DNA from: Coleophoma eucalyptorum
Lineage: Eukaryota; Ascomycota; Leotiomycetes; Helotiales; Dermateaceae
DNA length: 64,000 nt
Direction of reading: 5' to 3'
Assembly: GCA_026120035.1 (NCBI GenBank)
Contig: JALRME010000001.1
Span: forward strand, 496,001-560,000
Shown: positions 22,788 through 34,012 of the stretch, piece after piece
Position numbering within the stretch: position 1 is the stretch's first letter
Layout of the letters: each line of letters starts with the position of its first letter
Position numbers and translations under genes: made by a program
Notes under the pieces: generated by a model
Seen by the model: only the letters and a program-made list of their open reading frames with translations
Told to the model about the DNA's origin: nothing
Databases searched by the model: none

Positions 22788-24221
22788 TTTGCAGTCCAAG
22801 AGCAACTAGCAGATACTCAAGGTATATGCTTGAAGTGCACTGTGACAGCGTTAGGAAACGTTAATCAAAAGTTTTCATTGCAGTAGCTTTACATAACCAA
22901 CACCCCATTCTACCTCCGATAAGCTCTCATAACAATGCATATTGAATGGGACTGTCAAAGCATGGAAGGCGAATTGATTTACCCCGACTGATAAGCACCC
23001 AATCAGGTGAATTCGGATGTGATCCGTTCGCTGTGCAGTCTACTGGAAGTGATAAGAAGCATAGAAGCGACGAGGTTTATGACAGGCATTTAAGAACCCG
23101 GAAGCATCTTGATAACTTTTGATTGATCATTTAGTGTCCCTGAATATCACAACTCCGGTTTTTTTGGCCACTCATTTTCAGAGGCGTCAAGTGTTTGCTA
23201 GCCTCTTTTTGCGTTATAGACCACCTCGACAGCTATTAGTTTATATGGACATTTAGCAGTAAGCACTGTCGCTTCTCTATTTAGTGCTTCCGCGATTGCT
23301 CTAAGCTAGGCCTTTAAGATAACAGTGTTCGTCGGCAAACCCCAACTTCTCAATAATGCCGGCGAGCGGCATAACCTTCAAAAATGGGATTTGGACATGC
23401 ATGTTTTACAAAGTGGGGTGCCACTTATTTCGGGCCTCCGAAGATCAATTTTATGAATTCATAACTGCATCAATTCCTCAGCTACTGCAGATACATAGAT
23501 AGTGTAAGACGCTGTAGACTTCTTCACTCCAGTCTCCGTTGGAAGAAATGAATTACCGTTCCAAAATTCCGCCTCCTACAGCGGTGTAGTCTCCGAGTTT
23601 TTTTTTACCTAACCTAGCTGTTGCAATAGCTCTCCTTAATTGATGTTATCTTCCATCGCCTTGAGCCCATTTGCCATTACACCGTCTGGTTAGATTGACC
23701 ACCTTCCGCTTCCCTCCTAAGACTCATATCAAACAGGAATATAGAATGAATATGTTATATCTGCGTCGACATTTCAAAGCTGTCCAAGGTTTAGATAGTA
23801 AACTTGTTTTAATTTGTATCTGGCTCCCTTCTGCCATTGGGCGACTTACACATCTGATGACTGTACCTTCAAATAGAGGAACTTCCGAGAATTCCATTTT
23901 TATCCAATAAATTAACCCTGACTTTCATCTGGCCTGTTTTTATTATAAGTGAATAATAACGCTTTTTGAGGGTAGTCCGTCATATATATATATGCACATC
24001 CGAGCAGAGTACGGAAACTCGATCCTGGAAATATCTTAACGTAGATCACAAGGGGTTTACGGGATAACCGAAGAGAGCTGGTGGAGAAGTGACGTGGAGA
24101 AAAATCACCACACATCGTTGCCCATTATGGAATTAAGCTCTAAGCCTACAACTATTCTTCAACAAAACTTTCACAAGAGGCGATATAAACATGTAGCAGA
24201 GGTCTACTATTTTAAACCGGT
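22788..24221. other. Intergenic, 1.4 kb, nothing recognised
   Basis: AT-rich with a short (TA)n tract near 23983-23994 and T-runs near 23600. No repeat array, RNA gene or domain-bearing frame. Confidence 0.5.
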
Positions 24222-25930
24222 TTACTTCTTCAACCGTTCCATCCGCTCTGGGGTCATCTGGTAGACGTCTGGTAGTTGAGTTTCTGCCCAAGACTTCCCA
24301 TTCATCAACTTAACCAACCCGGGTGCTGCGGTGAATATACGTGCCATCCCGCTGTTGTCACAAATTTCAATATTAGCCATGTGGACCTGGTGTGGATTTG
24401 GTTGGTGGGAGGGAGGGCTCTAAAACTTACTGTCCACAGTGGCCGGCACAAACCCACTGGCCTGGGAGTCCAGGCAAGGGTCCCACAAACGGTACACCAT
24501 CTGCGCTCTAATCCACAAGTCAGCTCAGGTCTTCAAGGCAAACAGACTATGGTGAGAGATTGGCTTGCCTGTCCAATAATGCCGCTCCAGCTAAAGTCGT
24601 AGCGCTCACCAGCGTCCTTCCATCCAGGAAATTGGGACCCAGCAAACTCCTTGACGGCCTCCGTCACAGCCTCGAAGCCTACTATACTATCATCAATGCA
24701 CCGCTCGGGATGCTCTTCCAGCCATTGGATAAGCTTCTTCTGGCCCGGGTTCGAGCCGCCGAACATGACCATGCCATCGGTGCTCGACCGCGGGTTTATG
24801 CTAAACAATACTCCATCGGATAGCAGAACACCATATGAGTTTTGCAGGCGTTTCTCGTCAGCGAAGGTTACGGGGGGCACGACCTTGTTGCACATGTGTG
24901 GTGTAGGGCGGACGAGGCCACGAAGAGATGGTTCCAGCGCGGAGCTGTACGCGTTAGTAGCGTGGACGACCTGGGAGCACTCGATCTCGCCGCGCTCGCT
25001 GACCACGATCCATTTCCCTGGGGTTTGGGGTGACGGCTTAACCTCCGTGACTTTGGTGCGGGTTTGAAGGTTGACGCCTTTCTTCAAGTTCTCCCGCATG
25101 ATATGCGCGGTCAACTTCCAGGGCTGTAGAGTTGATGCAGGCCAGCCATAGCATGCCTTCGCATCTTTGATTCGTGCAACCTGCTTTTATGTTAGTGATG
25201 CTGCATGGACTCGACGAGACAATTAAATAAGGACCTTTGCTGCTTCGGCTGGTTCTTGTGTGACTTCAATGTGATCGATCTTGCCACCCGCAGCCTTGAA
25301 ACGGTCGTAAACGTCTTTTGCAGTATCGGCAGCCTCTGTAGTCACGGGGACGTCCAGCGTGTTGCCAACCCAGAGGTCGCAATCGACGTCGTTTGCGCGG
25401 ACGTAGTCCACCAGGTCGGACCAGGTCTGGTTCTCGTTTTGCAAGATCTGGTAAAGATCCGATTAGAAAATATCGAGCCCGTGGCATGTGGGGTAAACCG
25501 TACCTTGAGTGCCTGCTCGGTGCCAAAAGCAGTCTCATAGCGGCGGAATCCTCGAAACTGGTCCGGCTTGCAGTGGCCAGCGTTGCGGCCGGTGGCTCCA
25601 GAACAGAACTCGCGGGCCTCAAGTACCACTATGCTCTTCTCTGGCCAGGTTGTAAGGCAGTGCCTTGCAACTGATGTCCCGGTAATCTGTTGGAATTAGC
25701 TCTTGACTAAAAACACCATAACTAGTTCATGACGGTGCACTTACACCAGAGCCAATGATTACAATGTCTGACGACGCGGGCACCTCGGGTGTCGTGCGGT
25801 GGTTTAGCAAAGGGTCGCCTTGCACGCCCTGCAGCCAGTACGACAGCGAGTAGCCATCCGGCTTGGGGAAGCCAAAGCGTTCCTGTGGGATAGCCGTCGA
25901 CGAGGCTGGGATGGGCGGCTGCTCTTCCAT
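24222..25930 (-). CDS. FAD-dependent oxidoreductase (DAO family)
   Basis: Flavoenzyme of the glycine oxidase/gamma-glutamylputrescine oxidase-like DAO family, which oxidises amines or amino acids. It starts MEEQPPIPASSTAIPQ. The dinucleotide motif IVIIGSGV is completed across an intron. VVLEAREFCSGATGRNAGH is the second conserved block. Then come YVRANDVDCDLWV and VVHATNAYSSALEP. The flavin-binding C-terminal block FSWSGIIGQ is joined to DGVPFVGPLPGLPGQWVCAGHCGQ after an intron. The protein ends TPERMERLKK with a TAA at 24222-24224. About six exons. It sits between a permease and another flavoenzyme on the same strand. Confidence 0.85.
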
Positions 25931-26899
25931 TGCAACAGAATTGTTATCGATGCAGTACTACGCCAGTAGATAGTGGAAATCTGTTCCGGTGGCAAGGTAA
26001 AGTGAATGGAAATATTGAGCACAAGGTCAACTACCTCACGGGTTAGCATCCTGGTCATATCTTGCAGCAATTAGGGTGTAAAGACTAAGTCGTCTCACCA
26101 ACAAGCACGCGATATACAGCTAATACGAAGCACGAGGTGGTCACCGACACGATCTTGCACTCGCTGATGCCCTTCTAAACCAGGTAGATATTAAGGACAT
26201 CGAACGATGTGTCCGACAAACTTGATCTTTCAACTACAGTGGGGGGAGAGATCGACACGTGACGGCCGGAGTGTTGTGCCGACCAAACTCCAGACTCCAG
26301 ACTCCTCGCTAAAGTTGTGATGTTATTCCCTCCAACGGGGAATTATTGTTCAACGGCTATGTTTCGGTGCTGTCATCGTCAACATCCATCCTAGTCTATT
26401 TAGACTTATAGAGTCACCCAATAACATTTACTCGTCTCAAGATGGGATTTAGGGTGAGAAATCCGGGCAGGGAAGTGATAGATGGGGTTGAGTAAGCTGC
26501 TATTGAGTTGGATGGTATAGCCCACCTTAGCGACGAGATTCGCAATACTCACCTTATCATCAGCTCATAACATGGATTCAGCTGTTGAACCCACTTTTGG
26601 ATAGCTAGAATCAAATTCAACACTGTGCCAATAATATTCCACCTCTCTTGAGTTTGTTTCTTTGTTCACATTATTATCATAACATGCTTCGCCATATAAT
26701 GACTAGGATATTAGTTTAGTTCGGGAAGAGTGCATGCCTTGCAGAAAGGTCTTACCAAAACAGACGCAAATCAAGCTTGCAGAAGTACATGATGATAATA
26801 CTCTACTCTATGAACGTTAAATATTTACCTGCTCTATTCTGGTCTCCTGTATCCAGATGCCCTTTCACAGTGACTGTGAACCATAGCTGCAGAACTCTG
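25931..26899. other. Intergenic, nothing recognised
   Basis: Upstream of the DAO-type gene. CGGCCGG near 26263 is the only GC-rich motif noticed. Confidence 0.5.
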
Positions 26900-28522
26900 T
26901 CAATTTTCTACTGCTAAGCTTTGGACATGGTCGTCCCAAACTTTCTCAATATCATTTAAATATATCCAGGATAGCCCCTGCCCATCAAACGCCTTCAGCC
27001 TGGCGGCAAGGCCTGAATCGAAGTTTCGCCCGGGATTTTCAGCCGCTGCCTTGGCGACATTTTCTTTCTGTCGGTCGAGATATTCATACCTACAGCAAAT
27101 TAGCACTGACTGAGGTTTCAATAAAAGAACGAGTTTAAGGAGTCACAACGGACATTCGGAGATAATAAGGAGAGCGGATCTGGTCGAAGATCTCAAGAGC
27201 TTCTTTGATGGCATCGGGCGATGAACGTGTATATGCGATGGCTTTAGCGAGGACCCAACCGTCCTCTAACGCGAAGGCAGCTCCTGAGCCAAATGCACCT
27301 GGAAGAAAGACAAAATCAGTAAGGATTTCACGGTAATTTTGAATCTAAAGCAAAGGAACTCTGCCATACCGGAAAGAGGGTGGCTCGCATCGCCAATAAG
27401 CACAACACTATCCCAACCAACAAGTCGCTGCAATCTCGGGCCAGCAAAAGCAGAAAACTCCCTCCACCCCCCTTCAGGAACCTGCTTCAAGGCGTCTTGC
27501 ACTCTTGGGTCATAGTCCTACACGATCAAATTTCAGCCAAGAGCTAGCATGGCGGTAGGCCCTGAAAAAGAATTCAACAACGAACCGTGAAGTGCGAAAG
27601 CACTCTTGCATTCGTCGCAGGAACACCCCAGCTGAACCTCTTCTCCCTGGCCAGTTTAGGATCAATCACGTTCCGGGCCGCAATTTCAAACAGCAGGTCT
27701 TCACCGGGTGATTCCGAAGGGTCGTCTACAATCGTAGTGTAGACATGGCCTGCCTTGCCATGCCACCAGTTCGTATTATGGCCCATGGTGTCGATTTGCG
27801 CGACGGACGAATGCGGAATGAGCGTTCTCCAGATCGTAGTGCCTACCAAGCATTAATCCCCACACACTCCCTCACTCACATGGCGTGCCATGCCACTCAG
27901 CGCATCATCGCTTACCCGTAAACTGGATGTCATGCTCGGGGAAGAGATGCTGCCGCACCACAGAGCGGATGCCATCTCCCCCAACCACCAGATCCACCTG
28001 CACCACAACGTCGTTCTCAAACGCGAGCTGCACACCACCTTCCTCGAGTTTCTGAAGCGACGCCAGCCGGTGGTTCAAGTGAATAACACCCTTGGGCACC
28101 TGGGCCAACAGAGCGGACTGCAGGCGCGTTCTTCTCACACGGCGAGACCAATACTGCGGCGGCAGAGCCGACTTAGGCGCAACGGTGAGCACATCCCCGG
28201 AGAGGCCATTACTATAGAGAAAGACCGGGCATTTAGACTGCGAACAACAAGCACCGAGGGCATGAAGGAAAAGCCCCTACCGGTGCAGCGTGCCCTGAGG
28301 CAAGTGGCCGCGGACGGCCTCAGCCGCGCCGAGCAGCTGGAGGATTCGCCAGCAGTTGAAGCCGATGTTGATGCCCGCGCCGATCTCGCGCAGCTCCCGC
28401 GCCTGCTCGTACACCCTCACCTGCACGTTCGGGAGCCGGGCCAGCGCAATGGCGGTGCCGAGCCCACCGGGGCCGCCGCCTACGATGGCTACTTTGAGCG
28501 TTGGGGGTTCCGCGGAAGGCAT
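26900..28522 (-). CDS. FAD-dependent monooxygenase (salicylate hydroxylase-like)
   Basis: Group A flavoprotein monooxygenase. The FAD motif is VAIVGGGPGGLGTAIALARL near the N-terminus, followed by VRVYEQARELREIGAGINI. The middle DG motif is VDLVVGGDGIRSVVRQHLFP. The second FAD motif is VVLIGDASHPLS, joined after an intron to GAFGSGAAFALEDGWVLA. The C-terminus ends IEKVWDDHVQSLAVEN. About five introns of the usual size. Members hydroxylate or epoxidise aromatic or polyketide substrates. It is the most upstream gene of the six-gene minus-strand block. Confidence 0.85.
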
Positions 28523-29442
28523 ATTTGGTTTTCAAAATGGGAAAAATGGGAGAAGGGGAACCATGATAACTTATAGGCTGTCTTCTCTACTTATGCTCAT
28601 GGAACATACGATATGGGTGGGATGGGGATAGCGTGCTTATGCGACATATTGTCGTGCTTGGTTTAAGCGATGGGTGATGGTTTGGAGTATCGCAACAGTA
28701 ATAATGAGGATATTTTGAAGAGGCGAGCTGCAGCACACTGGTGTAGAGTGGCAAGTGAAACTGTGTAAAATTCTGGACTATATGCAGCAGAACTATCCTG
28801 ATGATGAAAGACTGCTGGCCAGAATAATGCAGCATGGTTTGGATTTAGACGACGTTGCAATTGTATAGGAGGGAGTATCACTAAACGGCTCCGGGCTAAA
28901 GCATGCGCAATGGCTCATGGTCGATTTGTCAGAATCCGAGAACCATGACAACTGACACTAGATTCAGAGGTCTAGAGAGATTGGAACCAAAATTAAGACT
29001 GGAAAGCAAGAAGCAACTTACTGCGTCACATCGTCCGAAATTCCTGGGCCTGTTTTAAATTTCTCCTTTTGATTTTCCATATAAAGATATTATTATGCCT
29101 GGTGAGGTTTGAGGATCCATGATAGCAGCAAGACAAATGCAAAGATCAACCCAAAACCTAGCCTTTCTTATCCGATGCTCCGCGTCAAATCTGATGTTCT
29201 GAGACCGGAAAGAGAAGTGAGTGAATAGAAAACCCCATATAAGCAAATACGCCAACTAGCTGGTATAGAAAAATCACCCCCACGTGAAATGTGGTCAAAA
29301 CTCCTCATGATTTGTTCCCCGGGTCATGCTTATATATTCAACCATGTTCATCATGTCCATTCCCCGTTTCGACTAGTTCGTTTCCGTTCAACCATCCCGC
29401 CATTTATCATACTCGTAAAGGTTTTGGAGCCCGGCTCTCATT
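28523..29442. other. Intergenic, nothing recognised
   Basis: About 0.9 kb between the monooxygenase start and the 3' end of the next minus-strand gene. Only chance short frames. Confidence 0.5.
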
Positions 29443-30717
29443 TTATGCAACAATGCTTCGGGCAACACCCGTTCCCCACTTGAACCTTCGGAGGGTGCCA
29501 GTGCTGCGAACGGCTTCTCGGCCACAGGAGCTGCCATCGGCAATGGCCGAGCCATTCAGACCCGCCAGAGCCTCCCGTTGTCCAACTTCGCGGCCGATAA
29601 CATATCCCGCTCCAAAGCCAACCACAGAAACCAGGACCACGACGCCAGCGCTCATGGCCCATGCCAGCAAGGTAGGGCTGATGAAGGTCTCTTCCGCCAA
29701 GGCCACCTTCTTCTTCTTCGTAGCCCGTGGCTGCTGGGCGCTGGTCTTGGCGGCCGAAGCCTTCCGCTTACTCTTCTCGGCGGCCTCTTGGGATGAGATG
29801 GAGGGACTGCTGCGGGCCCGTGGGCTCGGAGACAGTGGTCGAGAAGAGTTGGACGTTCGGCCCCCAATAAGTTCCGATTCGGGAACCATGCGAAGACCTA
29901 CCGGCTCGTTGCTCGTCAGGGTCGGGCCGCTATGGCTCTGCCTTTTGGGTAGTCCTCGAGCCGCTGCCGCACAGGAGAGGAGGGTGGTAAGACTGGCTCG
30001 AAGAGCTGCATCGTGATCGGTTGGTTGAGCGGGGTAAGTGCGAGAGTTGGCACGGCTGGGATACGCTGGACGCGGGTAGGGAGATGGGCGCGCGTTGGAA
30101 GGGTAATAGGAGCCGGAAGAAGGTCTTCTCTGGCTGGGGGATGATGGTGGATGCGAAAAGGCATTGGGTTGGGGTGTGAAGGTAGGCTCGTCGCGAACTC
30201 GTCCCAGGGCGGTCGCATTCTCGTCGTCGTCGTCCGAGTCGGAGCCATCGTCGAACGGGGGGTGGGATATGGTAGTGAAGGGTGCGGCGGGTGCGATATG
30301 CTCACTCGAACTCGTCATGATATGGTCGTCGTCACTCTCGCTCTCATCATATTCTTCCTGGCTGCTGGTGCCAGCGTGTCGGGAGAGATCAGGGTGCGAA
30401 GAGGAACTGGGGCGATTTCTCCGGCGTCGAGTCGGGCTGACACGATTCTGGACGCGCAGACCCGTAGTCACGATCTCGTCGCCGATCGAGGAGAGAGAAG
30501 AAGAGGAGGGTTGCGAGGCGATCTCGACCCAGGATTCTGTGCGGGTGGTCAGCGAACGCTCATCGGAGAATTCCCCGCGAAACTCACCATCGTTGCGCAT
30601 CCGTTGGGGAATCGCAGCGGACGGCATGTTACTGGAAGCGCCCGGGCGACGGTCGTTGTTGTTGGATCGCGGTGGGAGGTCGTTTCGAGTGGGTGGTGGT
30701 GGAGGAGGAGGAGGCAT
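29443..30717 (-). CDS. Disordered protein with one C-terminal membrane helix
   Basis: Single-exon protein of 424 residues. It opens MPPPPPPPPTRND and is dominated by Ser, Pro, Arg and acidic residues. Within this lies a more ordered segment, ALRASLTTLLSCAAAARGLPK (about residue 240). A basic region with TKKKKVALAEE (about 325-340) precedes a hydrophobic helix (AWAMSAGVVVLVSVVGFGAGYVIG, about 350-373) and a polar tail of about 50 residues. This suggests a membrane-anchored protein with a large N-terminal domain facing the cytosol. I do not recognise the family. Because the frame is long and shows a strong compositional plan, I consider it real. Confidence 0.65.
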   Translation of the reverse strand: MPPPPPPPPTRNDLPPRSNNNDRRPGASSNMPSAAIPQRMRNDGEFRGEFSDERSLTTRTESWVEIASQPSSSSLSSIGDEIVTTGLRVQNRVSPTRRRRNRPSSSSHPDLSRHAGTSSQEEYDESESDDDHIMTSSSEHIAPAAPFTTISHPPFDDGSDSDDDDENATALGRVRDEPTFTPQPNAFSHPPSSPSQRRPSSGSYYPSNARPSPYPRPAYPSRANSRTYPAQPTDHDAALRASLTTLLSCAAAARGLPKRQSHSGPTLTSNEPVGLRMVPESELIGGRTSNSSRPLSPSPRARSSPSISSQEAAEKSKRKASAAKTSAQQPRATKKKKVALAEETFISPTLLAWAMSAGVVVLVSVVGFGAGYVIGREVGQREALAGLNGSAIADGSSCGREAVRSTGTLRRFKWGTGVARSIVA

Positions 30718-32722
30718 GATAGCGGGAAATGATGGTGATGATGGTGATGTCGTGGTGATTTACAGCGGGGTCGGTTGTTGTTGGGGGACGATAAGAGATA
30801 GGAGTTCGTGTTTGAGCTTTGATACACGCGATAGAGGGACGAGAGTTGGCGAGGATATCATTCAGATCAAGCCCGATGATACAAAAGATATAAAATACAA
30901 AAGATACCGAATCTTAGAGGGCAGAAGATCTAGATAGCATGCGCGGTACCAGCAGGGAGCTCCGAGTTAGGCATGAGTGGAGCGCGTACACAGCAGAGCG
31001 GAGGTAGGGGCCGTGGATGGTAGTGAGGATGCCAATGGTCGGTGTACAAACGTCGTCGGATCGGGGGGGGGAGGAGAGGGGAATAAGTGGAGGGGTTGGG
31101 TGGTGGATGAAGAGGGGAATATGAGGTGATCACCGTTTGAAGTAAATCGGAAGGAACACAGGCAGAGAGAGAGACGGTGTAAGGTGGAAGGAAGAAAGCG
31201 AGACAGAGGGGGAGAGCGAAAGGAGTTTGTTGAGGTTGTTAGTCTGGGTAGTCTGGGATGATGTGCTTAGGCGGAGCAGCTCGTCGTATCGTATCGAGTC
31301 GTAGAACAAGAGGGCAAAGGGTAGCGCCGCAAGCGATACAGCAGACAGAGAGGCACAGACCAGAAGAGTGACAGAGTGGCAGAGTGGCAGAGTGACAGGC
31401 AGAGAGGGACAGTGCCAGAGTAAGAGAGCAGCAGTACAGTAAGAGAGACAGACACCCAAGACAAGACCGACGGAGCGACAGTGATGACCTGATCACGACC
31501 CCACTACAATATAAGTCAAGGGTCCTTGCGTGACCACTAACTGAGCTGGCCGTTGAGACAGACCGACCAAGATCAACCAGACCAACCAGCCCCAAAGGCA
31601 GAAGGGGCAGAAGGAAGGCTGAAGGCAGAAGGAAAAGGCAGCGCCAGAGGGACAAACAAACCACCTCACACGCCCGACACGCCCGACACGCCAAACTCGC
31701 CAGACCAACCAACAACCAAACAACCAAACAACCCCCCCCCCCCCAAACCATCCAGTCAGCCCTCGTCCTGTCCAGCCAAGCTGCCACTTCCAGGCGGACC
31801 GACTGACCAGCCCGGCGCTTTAACCCCCCGAGACCTCTTCTGCCAAATCACCCTGCACTGCCTTGCTTGCTGAAACGGGTGGTCAGGCGAGGAGATTCAC
31901 TGTTGTCCGTTGTGGCGTGGTATATGCGGTAACCAGGTCATCCCCTCGGCCATGGCTCCAAACTGTAATCTACGCCCTCAACTCTAAGTATATCCTATCC
32001 TGCTCTCCCTCTGTACATCGATCCCTTCTCATGCCACTTCATCAACTTCAGCCACGCTAATCCGCTTCATCGTGCTGCCGGCCTCACCTGTCATTCCGCT
32101 TGCACGTGTTCCGATTGCGCTCTGGTGGAGCCTCGGCTTCTACTGATAAGACTTGCCGCTGCAGGGACCCTGATTTCCTGTCCTCTCCATGTCCTCTCCA
32201 CTGCGATGCATGCATTCATCCTCCTTCCTTTCTCTCCACTCCCCTCCAGCCGTCCGCCTTTGCCACCGGTCGTAGGTCTCTTGGGTACACCTACATGCAT
32301 ATGCCGACAGCATGTTTCCACTCGGCTGCGTCAAACCTGCTCTTCTCCTGTTCTTTTCTTGCTCTTTTCCTGCTATGGTCCTGTTCTTTTCCTGCTCTTT
32401 CCTTGCCCGTACTCCCTTTCCCATCCCCATCCTCATCCCCTCTGCAATCCGGGTCCGGCTATTCTTATCCCTATGGCTGGGGGAGTCTGCGTCCGGTTCG
32501 GGGCTGCTCCATCGGCGCACATGTAAAACCCCATCGGAAGATGATACCACGTGACATCGTTGCTGTTCTCGCTTGATAACTGATGTGGGAGCGGGTCGGC
32601 TGGTCGGGTGTCGGGTGTCGGGTCGGATACTCGTAAGCTGAAAACGAAAGTCCTCAGTATTAAGAAAGACAGACGTTCGTTCTGTACTGCCAAGACTGGC
32701 AACTGGCCACCGGTTGATGCTC

Positions 32723-32755
<33 letters not shown>

Positions 32756-34012
32756 CCATATTAAACGCCTGACCATCTCTGCGTCAAACACCTGATAGTA
32801 ATCCCCCAACCACTGCAACAGCAATAATTATGGCACGCAACGGTGATTTGGATACCAAAGATCTCAAACTGTAATTGAACATGGGACGCTTTCTCTGCTG
32901 ATGTCTTGGCTCTGTACGCAACGGCATGTCAACGCTCCATCTGCCTCATCTCAGACTTTGACCGTCGAGTAACTTGTCTGACTGACACAATATGTCCAAA
33001 GGGTCACGCCAAATAAAATCCCATCTAATTCATAGGCCAAGGAAGTCGCCCATCAGCTGATTCCAAGCACTTTCGTCCTCGACAAGGTTGGTCTGTCGAC
33101 AAGAACGGATGAACACGAATTCAGAGGCAAGGTTTCGCTACTTCGCCTTCCCTCCAATGCTCTTCTGATGACTACAATATTTCGTCACCTGTCATTTTAC
33201 CCACGACAACACACCCGTGGAAGATCTGCGTTGCTTTCGACCGGCACATCATGCCATAATCTTAGGCCTCTTGTTGCTTGGTTGGAGTTAACCTCACTTC
33301 AGTTCAAATGACAACAATCCGTTTTGGTCGACCCCGTGTTGGTAGCATTTGCTTGTTAGGGTAGGTTAATGGCTTCTAAGAATACTGGTGGATTCTATCA
33401 TCGAAGCAGGTTTTTCTGGGTATACAAGTAGAGGCTCATATGCAGACCAAATCTTGCCTCGTAGCTTGATGATCGCTCCTTGACACAAGTCCAGTAATCA
33501 CAGTCCTCCCAGTTAAGACGGTCCACTCCAGCTCTTTGTATTCGACGCGAACTCATCGATCTTTCCGGCTTTGCCCTTCTGAAGTTTCACCAGAGGCTAT
33601 GGAAGTAGAAATGGCAAGTGCAATGACGGATTGTTGTTAACGCTGTTTCCTTGGTTTGGTGTGCCTTGGTCTTTTGCTTTCTCTTCCCTTCTTCTCTTCT
33701 CTTCTCCTTGCAACATCATCAACATCCGTTATCAACATAACACTCCCACATTCGCTTAGTTGTTGTGCTATACTTAGCCGTCATTACTGCTTCGAGATCT
33801 TCTAGATTTCACTATTTGTCAGGAATCCTTCCCAGACAAAGGTTGGTACGCAACGGCCTTCTTAGTTAGCTAAAAGGCATTGCATCTCAATCCAAGCGCT
33901 CTCCAGTACAACCTTTGCTCCAGAACAAATCAACGCCTTGCCTCCAGCTAGATTGGTGCGGGACCATTCGCTCGCCCTTCTCTTGTGTACATCAGTCTTG
34001 GTCTGAAGTCCA
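30718..34012. other. Long low-complexity intergenic region
   Basis: 3.3 kb. The half next to the minus-strand gene (30720-32500) is strongly strand-biased, with polypurine/polypyrimidine stretches, a C13 run (31732-31744) and repeated CAGAGAG/GACAGAG words. It may include a long 5' leader of the 30717 gene. The rest shows no domain-bearing frame. Confidence 0.5.
32725..32753. repeat. (AG)n microsatellite
   Basis: Uninterrupted AG dinucleotide run of 29 bases. Confidence 0.95.

Noticed and set aside
30151..30937. Plus-strand frames of 193 and 257 residues opposite the disordered protein gene
   Set aside because: Antisense shadows of GC-rich low-complexity coding sequence with no domain similarity.
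31130..31873. Several 65-182 residue frames near the C13 run
   Set aside because: Compositionally biased (Leu/Ser/Cys or Pro/Lys runs) and arise from simple sequence; no exon structure.
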